DNA of 64,000 bases from Pseudomonas yangonensis (GTDB taxonomy: Bacteria; Pseudomonadota; Gammaproteobacteria; Pseudomonadales; Pseudomonadaceae): assembly GCF_009932725.1 (NCBI RefSeq), contig NZ_BLJU01000016.1, forward strand, positions 93,073 to 157,072, read 5' to 3'. Made by a program: the position numbers and the translations under genes. Under the pieces are notes generated by a model. It was not told where the DNA came from, did no database searches, and was given only the letters and a program-made list of their open reading frames with translations. Positions 53,936 to 61,811 of the stretch are shown piece after piece (position 1 is the stretch's first letter; each line of letters opens with the position of its first letter).

Positions 53936-54907
53936 ATGTCTTCGCTTCCTCCTGCAATCTTCCTGATGGGCCCGACCGCCGCCGGCAAGACCGATCTGGC
54001 CCTGGAGCTGGCGCGCCTGCTGCCGTGCGACCTGATCAGCGTGGATTCGGCGTTGATCTATCGCGGCATGGATATCGGCACGGCCAAGCCCGGGCGGGCC
54101 ATTCTCGATGAGTTTCCCCACGCCCTGATCGACATCCATGACCCGGCCGAGAGCTATTCGGCGGCGGAGTTTCGCGCCGATGCGCTGGCGGCCATGGCCG
54201 AGAGCGCGGCACGTGGCCGTATTCCGCTGCTGGTGGGCGGCACCATGCTCTATTACAAGGCGCTGCTGGAAGGGTTGGCCGATATGCCCAGCGCCGATCC
54301 CGCGATACGCGCCGAACTGGAGGCGCGCGCGCTGGCCGAAGGTTGGGAGGTGCTGCACCGCGAACTGGCAGCGGTCGATCCGGAATCCGCAGCGCGCATT
54401 CATCCCAACGACCCGCAGCGTCTGACCCGGGCGCTGGAGGTCTATCGCGTGAGTGGCCTGAGCATGACCGAGCATCGGCGGCGCCAGGCTGCAGGAAATC
54501 CCGAGGCGGGCACATCGGGCGGTGGGCAATTACCCTATACTGTCGCTCAGCTTGCTATCGCACCAGCGCAGCGTCAGGTTTTGCATGACCGCATCGCTCA
54601 ACGATTTCGGGCGATGCTGGAACAGGGGTTCGTGGAAGAGGTCGAAGCCCTGCGTTGCCGAAGTGACTTGCACGCGGGATTGCCGTCTATACGAGCGGTA
54701 GGTTATCGCCAGGTCTGGGAATACCTCGAAGGCGAGCTGTCGCGAGACGAGATGGTCGAGCGTGGCATCGTCGCTACTCGGCAGTTGGCCAAGCGGCAAT
54801 TTACCTGGCTACGTGGCTGGGACGGTTTACACTGGCTGGATAGTCTGGCCTGCGACAATCTGTCTCGCGCCTTGAAATACCTGGAAAGCGTCTCCATATT
54901 GAAATGA
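53936..54907 (+). CDS. miaA: tRNA dimethylallyltransferase
   Basis: MiaA adds the dimethylallyl group to A37 of tRNAs reading UNN codons. The 323-residue protein has the P-loop FLMGPTAAGKTDLALELA near residue 10, followed by SVDSALIYRGMDIGTAKP near 37 and VGGTMLYYKALLEG near 98, all standard for the family. It starts 53 bases after mutL and is followed 100 bases later by hfq, the conserved order in gamma-proteobacteria. Confidence 0.96.
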   Translation: MSSLPPAIFLMGPTAAGKTDLALELARLLPCDLISVDSALIYRGMDIGTAKPGRAILDEFPHALIDIHDPAESYSAAEFRADALAAMAESAARGRIPLLVGGTMLYYKALLEGLADMPSADPAIRAELEARALAEGWEVLHRELAAVDPESAARIHPNDPQRLTRALEVYRVSGLSMTEHRRRQAAGNPEAGTSGGGQLPYTVAQLAIAPAQRQVLHDRIAQRFRAMLEQGFVEEVEALRCRSDLHAGLPSIRAVGYRQVWEYLEGELSRDEMVERGIVATRQLAKRQFTWLRGWDGLHWLDSLACDNLSRALKYLESVSILK

Positions 54908-55007
54908 GACCTTGCCGCTGGCCGTCTATCCTTGGGGTGGGGCGGTCTGAAGCCATTGTTTACTTACTAAAATTATTGAAAATTGATCCTCGAAAGGAGT
55001 GCGGCAC

Positions 55008-55268
55008 ATGTCAAAAGGGCATTCGCTACAAGACCCTTACCTGAATACCCTGCGTAAGGAACGCGTCCCTGTTTCCATCTATCTGGTCAACGGCATCAAA
55101 CTGCAGGGCCAGATCGAATCCTTCGACCAGTTCGTCATCCTGCTGAAGAACACTGTCAGCCAGATGGTCTACAAACACGCCATTTCCACCGTCGTACCCA
55201 GCCGTCCGGTGCGCCTGCCGAGCGCTGGCGACTCCGAGCAGGGTGATAGCGAGCCGGGTAACGCCTGA
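55008..55268 (+). CDS. hfq: RNA chaperone Hfq
   Basis: The 86-residue Sm-like protein forms hexamers that pair small RNAs with mRNAs and, in Pseudomonas, work with Crc in catabolite repression. The sequence is standard: SLQDPYLNTLRKERVPVSIY (Sm1) and the KHAISTVVPSRPVRL stretch (Sm2 YKHA motif), with a short acidic tail. AAGGAG (54995-55000 region) gives a strong ribosome site for the ATG at 55008. The AT-rich 40 bases before it may hold a promoter, but no clear hexamer pair stands out. Confidence 0.98.
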   Translation: MSKGHSLQDPYLNTLRKERVPVSIYLVNGIKLQGQIESFDQFVILLKNTVSQMVYKHAISTVVPSRPVRLPSAGDSEQGDSEPGNA

Positions 55269-55280
55269 TAGGGGGTTTCA

Positions 55281-56582
55281 TTGTTCTTCGAGCGTCATGA
55301 GGGCGGTGAGCGGGCCATCCTGGTTCATCTGGAAGGCCAAGACTCCGAGGCGAGCGAAGATCCCCAGGAGTTCCAGGAACTGGCCATGTCGGCGGGTGCC
55401 GACATGGCCGCTTTCTTTAGCGTGCCCAGCAGCCGCCTGACTGCCAAGTTTCTGATCGGCAGCGGCAAGGTCGAGGAGTTGCGCGATCAGGTCAAGGCCG
55501 TCGAGGCCGATCTGGTTATCTTCAATCACACCCTGACACCCAGTCAGGAGCGCAACCTCGAGCGCGCCTTCGAGTGCCGCGTGCTCGATCGCACCGGGCT
55601 GATTCTCGATATCTTCGCCCAGCGCGCGCGTACCCATGAAGGCAAGCTACAGGTCGAGCTGGCTCAGCTCGATCACATGAGTACGCGTCTGGTGCGAGGC
55701 TGGACCCACCTCGAGCGGCAGAAGGGCGGTATCGGCCTGCGCGGGCCGGGTGAAACCCAGCTGGAAACCGACCGCCGTCTGTTGCGCGTGCGTATCCGAC
55801 AGATCAAGCAGAAGCTGGAGAAGGTGCGCAGCCAGCGTGAGCAGGCGCGTCGCGGGCGCAAGCGTGCGGACATTCCGTCGGTCTCCCTGGTGGGCTACAC
55901 CAACGCCGGCAAGTCCACCCTGTTCAACGCCCTGACCACCTCCGAGGTTTACGCGGCCGATCAACTGTTCGCCACGCTCGACCCGACCTTGCGCCGCCTC
56001 GAGCTCGATGACCTCGGTCCGATCGTTCTGGCCGATACCGTGGGGTTCATTCGCCACTTGCCGCACAAGCTGGTCGAGGCCTTCCGCGCTACGCTGGAAG
56101 AGTCGAGCAACTCCGACTTGCTGCTGCACGTGATCGATGCCCATGAGCCCGAGCGCATGGCGCAGATCGAGCAGGTTCAGGAAGTGCTCAAGGAGATCGG
56201 CGCGAACGAGTTGCCGATGCTCGAGGTATACAACAAGCTGGATTTGTTGGATGGTGTCGAGCCGCAGATCCAGCGCGACGGTGATGGCAAACCGGTTCGT
56301 GTCTGGTTGTCGGCGCGCGAGGGGCGTGGTCTGGAGCTGTTGCGGCAGGCCGTGGCAGAGCTGTTGGGCGAGGACTTGTTCGTCGCCACGCTGCAGTTGC
56401 CGCAACGACTGGGCAGGCTGCGTGCGCAGTTTTTCGCCTTGGGGGCAGTGCAGAGCGAAGAGCATGACGAGCAGGGGCACAGTTTGCTTTCGGTGCGTTT
56501 GCCAAGAGTCGAGCTCAATCGCCTGGTGAGTCGAGAGGGGTTGGAGCCTCAAGCTTTCATCGAGCAACATACTTTGCAATAA
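55281..56582 (+). CDS. hflX: Ribosome-associated GTPase HflX
   Basis: HflX splits stalled ribosomes under stress. The 433-residue protein has the N-terminal HflX domain (about 1-190, with FNHTLTPSQERNLER and GRRLLRVRI-like basic helix), followed by the GTPase domain with the P-loop GYTNAGKSTLFNAL near residue 205, DTVGFIRHLPHKLVEAF near 252 and NKLD near 317. The start is TTG at 55281, preceded by GGGGG; this is 12 bases after the hfq stop, so the genes are translated from one message. Confidence 0.95.
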   Translation: MFFERHEGGERAILVHLEGQDSEASEDPQEFQELAMSAGADMAAFFSVPSSRLTAKFLIGSGKVEELRDQVKAVEADLVIFNHTLTPSQERNLERAFECRVLDRTGLILDIFAQRARTHEGKLQVELAQLDHMSTRLVRGWTHLERQKGGIGLRGPGETQLETDRRLLRVRIRQIKQKLEKVRSQREQARRGRKRADIPSVSLVGYTNAGKSTLFNALTTSEVYAADQLFATLDPTLRRLELDDLGPIVLADTVGFIRHLPHKLVEAFRATLEESSNSDLLLHVIDAHEPERMAQIEQVQEVLKEIGANELPMLEVYNKLDLLDGVEPQIQRDGDGKPVRVWLSAREGRGLELLRQAVAELLGEDLFVATLQLPQRLGRLRAQFFALGAVQSEEHDEQGHSLLSVRLPRVELNRLVSREGLEPQAFIEQHTLQ

Positions 56583-56679
56583 AGCCTGCAGTGGCGGCTT
56601 TGCCGTCACCCTGGGGCTTTGGGTAGCATTGGCCGGCGCGCCGCGGGCGCGCCTTCGCTTTATCAGTACGGAGAACGCT

Positions 56680-57849
56680 ATGGCTTGGAATGAGCCGGGT
56701 GGCAACTCGAACAATCAAGACCCTTGGGGCGGCCGCAAAGGCGGTGGCCGGCAGGGCCCGCCGGATCTCGACGAAGCGTTCCGCAAGTTGCAAGAAAGCC
56801 TGAACGGGCTTTTCGGTGGCGGCAAGAAACGTGGTGACGACGATTCCGGGCGCAGCGGTGGCGGCGGTGGCTTCGGTCTGCTGTTCGTAGGCCTCGGCCT
56901 GCTGGCGGTGATCTGGCTCTACAGCGCGATCTACGTGGTCGATGAACAGGAGCAGGCCGTGGTGCTGCGCTTCGGTAAATACCACGAGACCGTCGGGCCG
57001 GGTCTGAACATCTACTTCCCGCCGATCGATCGCAAGTTCCAGGAAAACGTCACCCGTGAGCGCGCCTACAGCAAGCAGGGCGCCATGCTGACCGAAGACG
57101 AGAACATCATCGAAGTGCCGTTGACCGTGCAGTACCGCGTGAGCAATCTGCAGGACTTCGTGCTCAACGTCGACCAGCCGGAAGTCAGCCTGCAGCACGC
57201 CACCGACAGTGCCGTGCGCCATGTCGTGGGCTCCACCGAGATGGATCAGGTGCTGACCGAAGGTCGTGAGCTGATGGCCAGCGAAGTGCGTGAGCGTCTG
57301 CAGCGTTTCCTCGACAACTACCGCACCGGTATCACCATCACTCAGGTGAACATCCAGAGCGCTGCGGCGCCGCGTGAAGTTCAGGAAGCCTTCGATGACG
57401 TGATCCGTGCCCGTGAAGACGAGCAGCGCGAGAAGAACCAGGCCGAGTCCTACGCCAACGGCGTGATTCCGGAGGCCCGTGGTCAGGCCCAGCGTCTGCT
57501 GGAAGAGGCCAACGGTTACCGTGACGAAGTCATCGCCCGCGCTCAGGGTGAGGCCGACCGCTTCACCAAGCTGGTTGCCGAGTACCGCAAGGCACCGGAA
57601 GTCACTCGCGAACGTCTGTATCTGGACACCATGCAGGAAATGATGAGCAACACCAGCAAGGTTCTGGTCACTGGCGACAAGGGGCAGAACAACCTGCTCT
57701 ATCTGCCGCTGGACAAGATGATCGACAGCCGTGGTGGTTCCTCTTCCTCAAGTTCGGCCAATAGCAGCAATTCGACGACGCGTGATCCGGCCGTGCCGCT
57801 GAGCAGCGATCTGTCGCAGCGTAACCTGCGTACCCGGGAGGGCCGTTGA
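56680..57849 (+). CDS. hflK: FtsH protease regulator HflK
   Basis: HflK and HflC form a large membrane cage around the FtsH protease. The 389-residue protein has a Gly/Asn-rich N-terminus (MAWNEPGGNSNNQDPWGGRK), one membrane segment (about 63-84) and an SPFH/prohibitin domain (about 85-340, opening VDEQEQAVVLRFGKYHETVG). The C-terminal tail is a Ser-rich stretch. Its stop overlaps the hflC start (ATGA). The upstream in-frame start at 56629 is rejected because the conserved N-terminus begins at 56680. Confidence 0.96.
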   Translation: MAWNEPGGNSNNQDPWGGRKGGGRQGPPDLDEAFRKLQESLNGLFGGGKKRGDDDSGRSGGGGGFGLLFVGLGLLAVIWLYSAIYVVDEQEQAVVLRFGKYHETVGPGLNIYFPPIDRKFQENVTRERAYSKQGAMLTEDENIIEVPLTVQYRVSNLQDFVLNVDQPEVSLQHATDSAVRHVVGSTEMDQVLTEGRELMASEVRERLQRFLDNYRTGITITQVNIQSAAAPREVQEAFDDVIRAREDEQREKNQAESYANGVIPEARGQAQRLLEEANGYRDEVIARAQGEADRFTKLVAEYRKAPEVTRERLYLDTMQEMMSNTSKVLVTGDKGQNNLLYLPLDKMIDSRGGSSSSSSANSSNSTTRDPAVPLSSDLSQRNLRTREGR

Positions 57850-58718
57850 TGAGCAACAAGTCCCTGATCGGCCTGATCGTGGCCGTGGTTCTGGCCCTGG
57901 TGGCATGGAATAGCTTCTATATCGTGGCGCAAACCGAGCGTGCGGTGCTGTTGCAGTTCGGGCGAGTGGTTGAGCCTGATGTGCAGCCCGGCCTGCATGT
58001 GAAGATTCCCTACGTCAACCAGGTGCGCATCTTCGATGGTCGCCTGCTGACCCTGGATTCGACCTCCTCGCGCTTCCTGACCCTGGAGAAGAAGGCGCTG
58101 ATGGTCGACGCCTACGCCAAATGGCGGGTGAAGGATGCCGAGCGTTTCTATCAGGCTACCTCCGGCATGAAGCAGGTTGCCGACGAGCGTCTGGCGCGTC
58201 GTCTGGAGGCGTCGCTGCGTGACCAGTTCGGTAAGCGCACCCTGCATGAATCCGTATCCGGTGAGCGTGATGCGCTGATGGCCGACGTGACCGCGACGCT
58301 CAATCGCGCTGCCGAGCGTGAGCTGGGCATCGAAGTGGTCGATGTGCGGGTCAAGGCTATCGATCTGCCGCGTGAAGTGAACCGCAGCGTGTTCGAGCGG
58401 ATGAGCACCGAGCGTGAGCGTGAGGCCCGTGAGCACCGCGCCAAGGGTCGGGAGCTGGCCGAGGGTATTCGCGCCGATGCCGACCGTCAGCGCCGTGTGC
58501 TGCTGGCCGAAGCCTACCGTGAAGCGGAAGAGCTGCGCGGTGACGGTGACGCCCAGGCAGCCGCCATCTACGCCCGTGCCTACGGCCAGGATCAGGAGTT
58601 CTACTCCTTCTACCGCAGCCTGCAGGCGTATCGTGAAAGCTTCGCTGACAAGCGTGATGTGCTGGTGCTGGACCCGAGTAGCGATTTCTTCCGCTACCTG
58701 GAAAAAGCCAAGCCTTGA
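57849..58718 (+). CDS. hflC: FtsH protease regulator HflC
   Basis: The 289-residue partner of HflK has an N-terminal membrane segment (about 5-24) and an SPFH domain opening VAQTERAVLLQFGRVVEPDV. The ATG overlaps the hflK stop, giving coupled translation and a matched ratio of the two subunits. An intrinsic terminator 67 bases downstream closes the hfq-hflX-hflK-hflC group. Confidence 0.96.
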   Translation: MSNKSLIGLIVAVVLALVAWNSFYIVAQTERAVLLQFGRVVEPDVQPGLHVKIPYVNQVRIFDGRLLTLDSTSSRFLTLEKKALMVDAYAKWRVKDAERFYQATSGMKQVADERLARRLEASLRDQFGKRTLHESVSGERDALMADVTATLNRAAERELGIEVVDVRVKAIDLPREVNRSVFERMSTEREREAREHRAKGRELAEGIRADADRQRRVLLAEAYREAEELRGDGDAQAAAIYARAYGQDQEFYSFYRSLQAYRESFADKRDVLVLDPSSDFFRYLEKAKP

Positions 58719-58751
58719 TCGGCAACCCTGGCGGCGCGATGCGTCGCCAGG

Positions 58752-58779
58752 GTGACCTCAGGGGAAAACGTGGTATGAT
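58752..58779 (+). promoter_or_regulatory. Possible promoter for the DUF2065-hisZ-purA group
   Basis: GTGACC (58752-58757) and TATGAT (58774-58779) are 16 bases apart. The start point would fall in the hflC terminator stem, so the new transcript would not be stopped by it. Seen by eye; the -35 is weak. Confidence 0.35.
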
Positions 58780-58784
58780 GCGGC

Positions 58785-58808
58785 AGCCGGGAAAATCCCG
58801 GCTTTTTT
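58785..58808 (+). terminator. Intrinsic terminator after hflC
   Basis: AGCCGGGA (58785-58792) pairs with TCCCGGCT (58796-58803) around AAA, followed by a run of six Ts. Confidence 0.88.
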
Positions 58809-58823
58809 GCGTCTGTGGGAATC

Positions 58824-59009
58824 ATGTGGCAGGAACTCGGCATCGCATTGTGTCTGGTATTGGTGCTGGAAGGCATCCTGCCCTTCCTCTATCCGCGCCA
58901 TTGGCGCGGGGCGGTATTGCAGGCTGCGCGTCTGCCCGACCGTCGACTGCGTCTTATGGGGCTGGCCAGCATGCTGCTGGGGACTGCTCTTCTATATCTG
59001 CTTCACTGA
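58824..59009 (+). CDS. Small membrane protein of the DUF2065 (YjeT) family
   Basis: The 61-residue protein has two hydrophobic segments (about 2-20 and 43-60) joined by a basic loop with PRHWRG. This is the usual size and pattern for DUF2065, which lies between hflC and hisZ or purA in many gamma-proteobacteria. The ATG at 58824 begins MWQELGIALCLVLVLEG. Function unknown. Confidence 0.85.
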   Translation: MWQELGIALCLVLVLEGILPFLYPRHWRGAVLQAARLPDRRLRLMGLASMLLGTALLYLLH

Positions 59010-59046
59010 AGGCTTGTGCCGCCCGGATCGAGAGGGGAATGGCGAA

Positions 59047-60234
59047 ATGGCAACGGTAGACCGCTGGCTGCTGCCAGATGGCATCGAAGAAGTACTGCCG
59101 CCGGAAGCGGCGCGCATCGAGGCGGCACGCCGCCAGGTGCTGGATCTGTTCCAGCGTTGGGGTTACGAATTCGTCGTCACCCCGCATATCGAGTACCTGG
59201 AATCCCTGTTGACTGGCGCCGGCCAGGATCTCGACCTGCGCACCTTCAAGGTCACCGATCCGCTGTCCGGTCGGCAGATGGGCTTTCGTGCCGACATCAC
59301 CCCGCAGGTGGCGCGTATCGATGCCCACACCCTGCGCCGTGAAGGTCCGAGCCGTCTGTGCTACGCCGGCAGCGTGCTGCACGCCAAGCCGCGCGCGCTG
59401 ACCACCTCGCGCAGCCCCATCCAGCTGGGCGCCGAACTCTATGGTGATGCCAGCCCGGCCAGCGATATCGAGGTGATCAGCCTGCTGGTCGAGACCCTCG
59501 AACTCGCTGCGGTGCCGGATGTGCACATGGATCTCGGTCACGTCGGTATCTATCGCGGCCTGGCGCGTGCCGCCGGGCTGTCCGGCGAGGCCGAGCAGCA
59601 GCTGTTCGATGCGCTGCAGCGCAAGGCCATGGACGAAATCGAGACCCTGACCGCGGCCTTGCCGGCAGGTCTGGGCAACATGCTGCGTTCGCTGGCCGAG
59701 CTGTGCGGCGGGCGTGAAGTGCTGGACCTGGCCCAGGCGGCCTTGGTCGAGGCGCCGGATGCGGTGCATGCTGCGCTCGATGAGCTGGTGGCCATCGCCG
59801 ATGCGCTGGAGCTGCGTTATCCCGAGTTGCCGCTGTATTTCGACCTGGGCGAGCTGCGCGGCTACAACTATCACACCGGCGTGGTGTTCGCGGCGTTCGT
59901 GCCGGGCGAAGGCGGTGCCATCGCTCAGGGCGGCCGTTACGACGATACCGGCGCGGTGTTCGGTCGGGCTCGTCCGGCGACCGGCTTCTCCACTGACCTG
60001 AAGACCCTGGTGACCCTGGGGGATATGCGTCTGGATGAGTCCGTCAGCGGCGTTTGGGCGCCGGATAATCATGACCTCTATCTGTGGCAGGCCGTTCGTC
60101 GTCTGCGTGGTGAGGGTGAGCGCGTGGTGCAGGCGCTGCCCGGGCAGAGCGAGGCGGATGCGCGCGAAGCAGGCTGTGACCGCCTGCTGACGCTGCGCGA
60201 TGGACGTTGGCAGGTGGCGCCCCTGGCGCCCTGA
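59047..60234 (+). CDS. hisZ: ATP phosphoribosyltransferase regulatory subunit
   Basis: HisZ resembles the catalytic core of histidyl-tRNA synthetase but has lost aminoacylation; it is required by the short form of HisG for the first step of histidine synthesis. The 395-residue product opens VDRWLLPDGIEEVLPPEAAR and shows class II motif 2 (SRLCYAGSVLHAKP near residue 101) and the AQGGRYDDTGAVFGRARPAT segment near 297. The ATG at 59047 gives the family length. It lies 57 bases before purA, the standard Pseudomonas order. Confidence 0.95.
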   Translation: MATVDRWLLPDGIEEVLPPEAARIEAARRQVLDLFQRWGYEFVVTPHIEYLESLLTGAGQDLDLRTFKVTDPLSGRQMGFRADITPQVARIDAHTLRREGPSRLCYAGSVLHAKPRALTTSRSPIQLGAELYGDASPASDIEVISLLVETLELAAVPDVHMDLGHVGIYRGLARAAGLSGEAEQQLFDALQRKAMDEIETLTAALPAGLGNMLRSLAELCGGREVLDLAQAALVEAPDAVHAALDELVAIADALELRYPELPLYFDLGELRGYNYHTGVVFAAFVPGEGGAIAQGGRYDDTGAVFGRARPATGFSTDLKTLVTLGDMRLDESVSGVWAPDNHDLYLWQAVRRLRGEGERVVQALPGQSEADAREAGCDRLLTLRDGRWQVAPLAP

Positions 60235-60291
60235 ATTCACTTTCGCCGGCCCGCGGCCGGCATCCAAGCTTGCGCGAAGAGGACAAGTATC

Positions 60292-61587
60292 ATGGGTAAG
60301 AATGTCGTCGTCCTGGGCACCCAGTGGGGTGATGAGGGCAAGGGCAAGATCGTCGACCTGCTCACCGAGCAGGCCGCTGCAGTCGTGCGTTATCAGGGTG
60401 GCCACAACGCCGGCCATACTCTGGTGATCGACGGTGAAAAAACCGTCCTGCACCTGATTCCGTCCGGCATCCTGCGTGAAGGCGTCGACTGCCTGATCGG
60501 CAACGGCGTGGTCGTCGCGCCCGATGCCCTGATGCGCGAAATCACCAAGCTGGAAGAGAAGGGTGTGCCGGTGCGCGAACGCCTGCGCATCAGCCCGGCC
60601 TGCCCGTTGATCCTGTCCTACCACGTGGCGCTGGACCAGGCGCGCGAGAAGGCCCGCGGCGACGCCAAGATCGGAACCACCGGTCGTGGTATCGGCCCGG
60701 CCTACGAAGACAAGGTCGCGCGTCGCGGCCTGCGCGTCGGTGACCTGTTCCACCGCGAGCGTTTCGCCGCCAAGCTGGGTGAGCTGCTGGATTACCACAA
60801 CTTCCAGCTGGTCAACTTCTATAAAGAGCCGGCCATCGACTTCCAGAAGACTCTGGACGAGTGCATGGAGTACGCCGAGCTGCTCAAGCCGATGATGGCT
60901 GACGTCACTGCCGTACTGCACGACCTGCGCAAGGCGGGCAAGGACATCATGTTCGAAGGCGCCCAAGGTTCGCTGCTGGACATCGACCACGGTACCTACC
61001 CCTACGTCACCAGCTCCAACACCACCGCTGGCGGCATTGCCACCGGCTCCGGCTTCGGTCCGCTGTATCTGGACTACATCCTCGGCATCACCAAGGCCTA
61101 CACCACTCGCGTCGGTTCCGGCCCGTTCCCGACCGAGCTGTTCGATGATGTCGGTGCCTTCCTGGCCAAGCGTGGTCACGAGTTCGGTGCCACCACCGGT
61201 CGTGCCCGTCGTTGCGGCTGGTTCGATGCCGTGATCCTGCGTCGCGCCATCGAGATCAACAGCATCTCCGGCCTGTGCCTGACCAAGCTGGACGTGCTCG
61301 ACGGCCTGGAAACCATTCGCATCTGCACCGGTTACAAGGACGCCAACGGCCAGGTACTGGTCGATGCGCCGACCGATGCCGACAGTTACATCGGCCTGCA
61401 GCCGGTTTACGAGGAGATGCCGGGCTGGAGCGAATCCACCCTGGGTGCCAAGACCCTGGAAGATCTGCCAGCCGCCGCTCGCGCCTACATCAAGCGCGTG
61501 GAAGAGCTGGTCGGTGCGCCGATCGACATCATCTCCACCGGCCCGGACCGCAACGAGACCATCGTGCTGCGTCATCCGTTTGCCTGA
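60292..61587 (+). CDS. purA: Adenylosuccinate synthetase
   Basis: PurA makes adenylosuccinate from IMP, aspartate and GTP, the first committed step to AMP. The 431 residues are normal length. The P-loop-like GTQWGDEGKGKIVD near residue 9 and the signature QGGHNAGHTLV near 36 (catalytic Asp and His), GTTGRGIGPAYEDK near 129 and the C-terminal SISTGPDRNETI-type segment are all present. A strong terminator lies 26 bases after the stop. Confidence 0.97.
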   Translation: MGKNVVVLGTQWGDEGKGKIVDLLTEQAAAVVRYQGGHNAGHTLVIDGEKTVLHLIPSGILREGVDCLIGNGVVVAPDALMREITKLEEKGVPVRERLRISPACPLILSYHVALDQAREKARGDAKIGTTGRGIGPAYEDKVARRGLRVGDLFHRERFAAKLGELLDYHNFQLVNFYKEPAIDFQKTLDECMEYAELLKPMMADVTAVLHDLRKAGKDIMFEGAQGSLLDIDHGTYPYVTSSNTTAGGIATGSGFGPLYLDYILGITKAYTTRVGSGPFPTELFDDVGAFLAKRGHEFGATTGRARRCGWFDAVILRRAIEINSISGLCLTKLDVLDGLETIRICTGYKDANGQVLVDAPTDADSYIGLQPVYEEMPGWSESTLGAKTLEDLPAAARAYIKRVEELVGAPIDIISTGPDRNETIVLRHPFA

Positions 61588-61612
61588 TCGAGATGCTCTC
61601 GAGCCGCAGATG

Positions 61613-61635
61613 AGCCGCCTTCGGGCGGCTTTTTT
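61613..61635 (+). terminator. Intrinsic terminator after purA
   Basis: AGCCGCC (61613-61619) pairs with GGCGGCT (61624-61630) around a TTCG tetraloop, followed by TTTTT. Confidence 0.92.
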
Positions 61636-61754
61636 GTGGCTTGGCTTTCTTGCTCACGCCAGGCGCTATTGACTGCAATTGCAGCCATAATGCCGGATCG
61701 TTCGTTGGTTGATCGCTGTTTTGGTTCGAGCTTGGGCATGCGCCTTGCTTGCAC

Positions 61755-61781
61755 TCAATAAATCCCGGAAGTCGCCGTTAT
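61755..61781 (+). promoter_or_regulatory. Candidate sigma-28 (FliA) promoter of the chemotaxis receptor
   Basis: TCAA (61755-61758), exactly 15 bases, then GCCGTTAT (61774-61781). The Pseudomonas flagellin-type pattern is TCAA-N15-GCCGATA; here the -10 matches six of eight bases of GCCGATAA. It lies 30 bases before the start codon. Confidence 0.5.
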
Positions 61782-61811
61782 AGCTGTTACGGTCGTTGAG
61801 GAGTGTTCCCA

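Noticed and set aside
58954..61575. 873-codon minus-strand open frame opposite hisZ and purA
   Set aside because: It spans two certain genes in high-GC DNA; its translation is His/Gln/Gly-rich with no recognisable domain.
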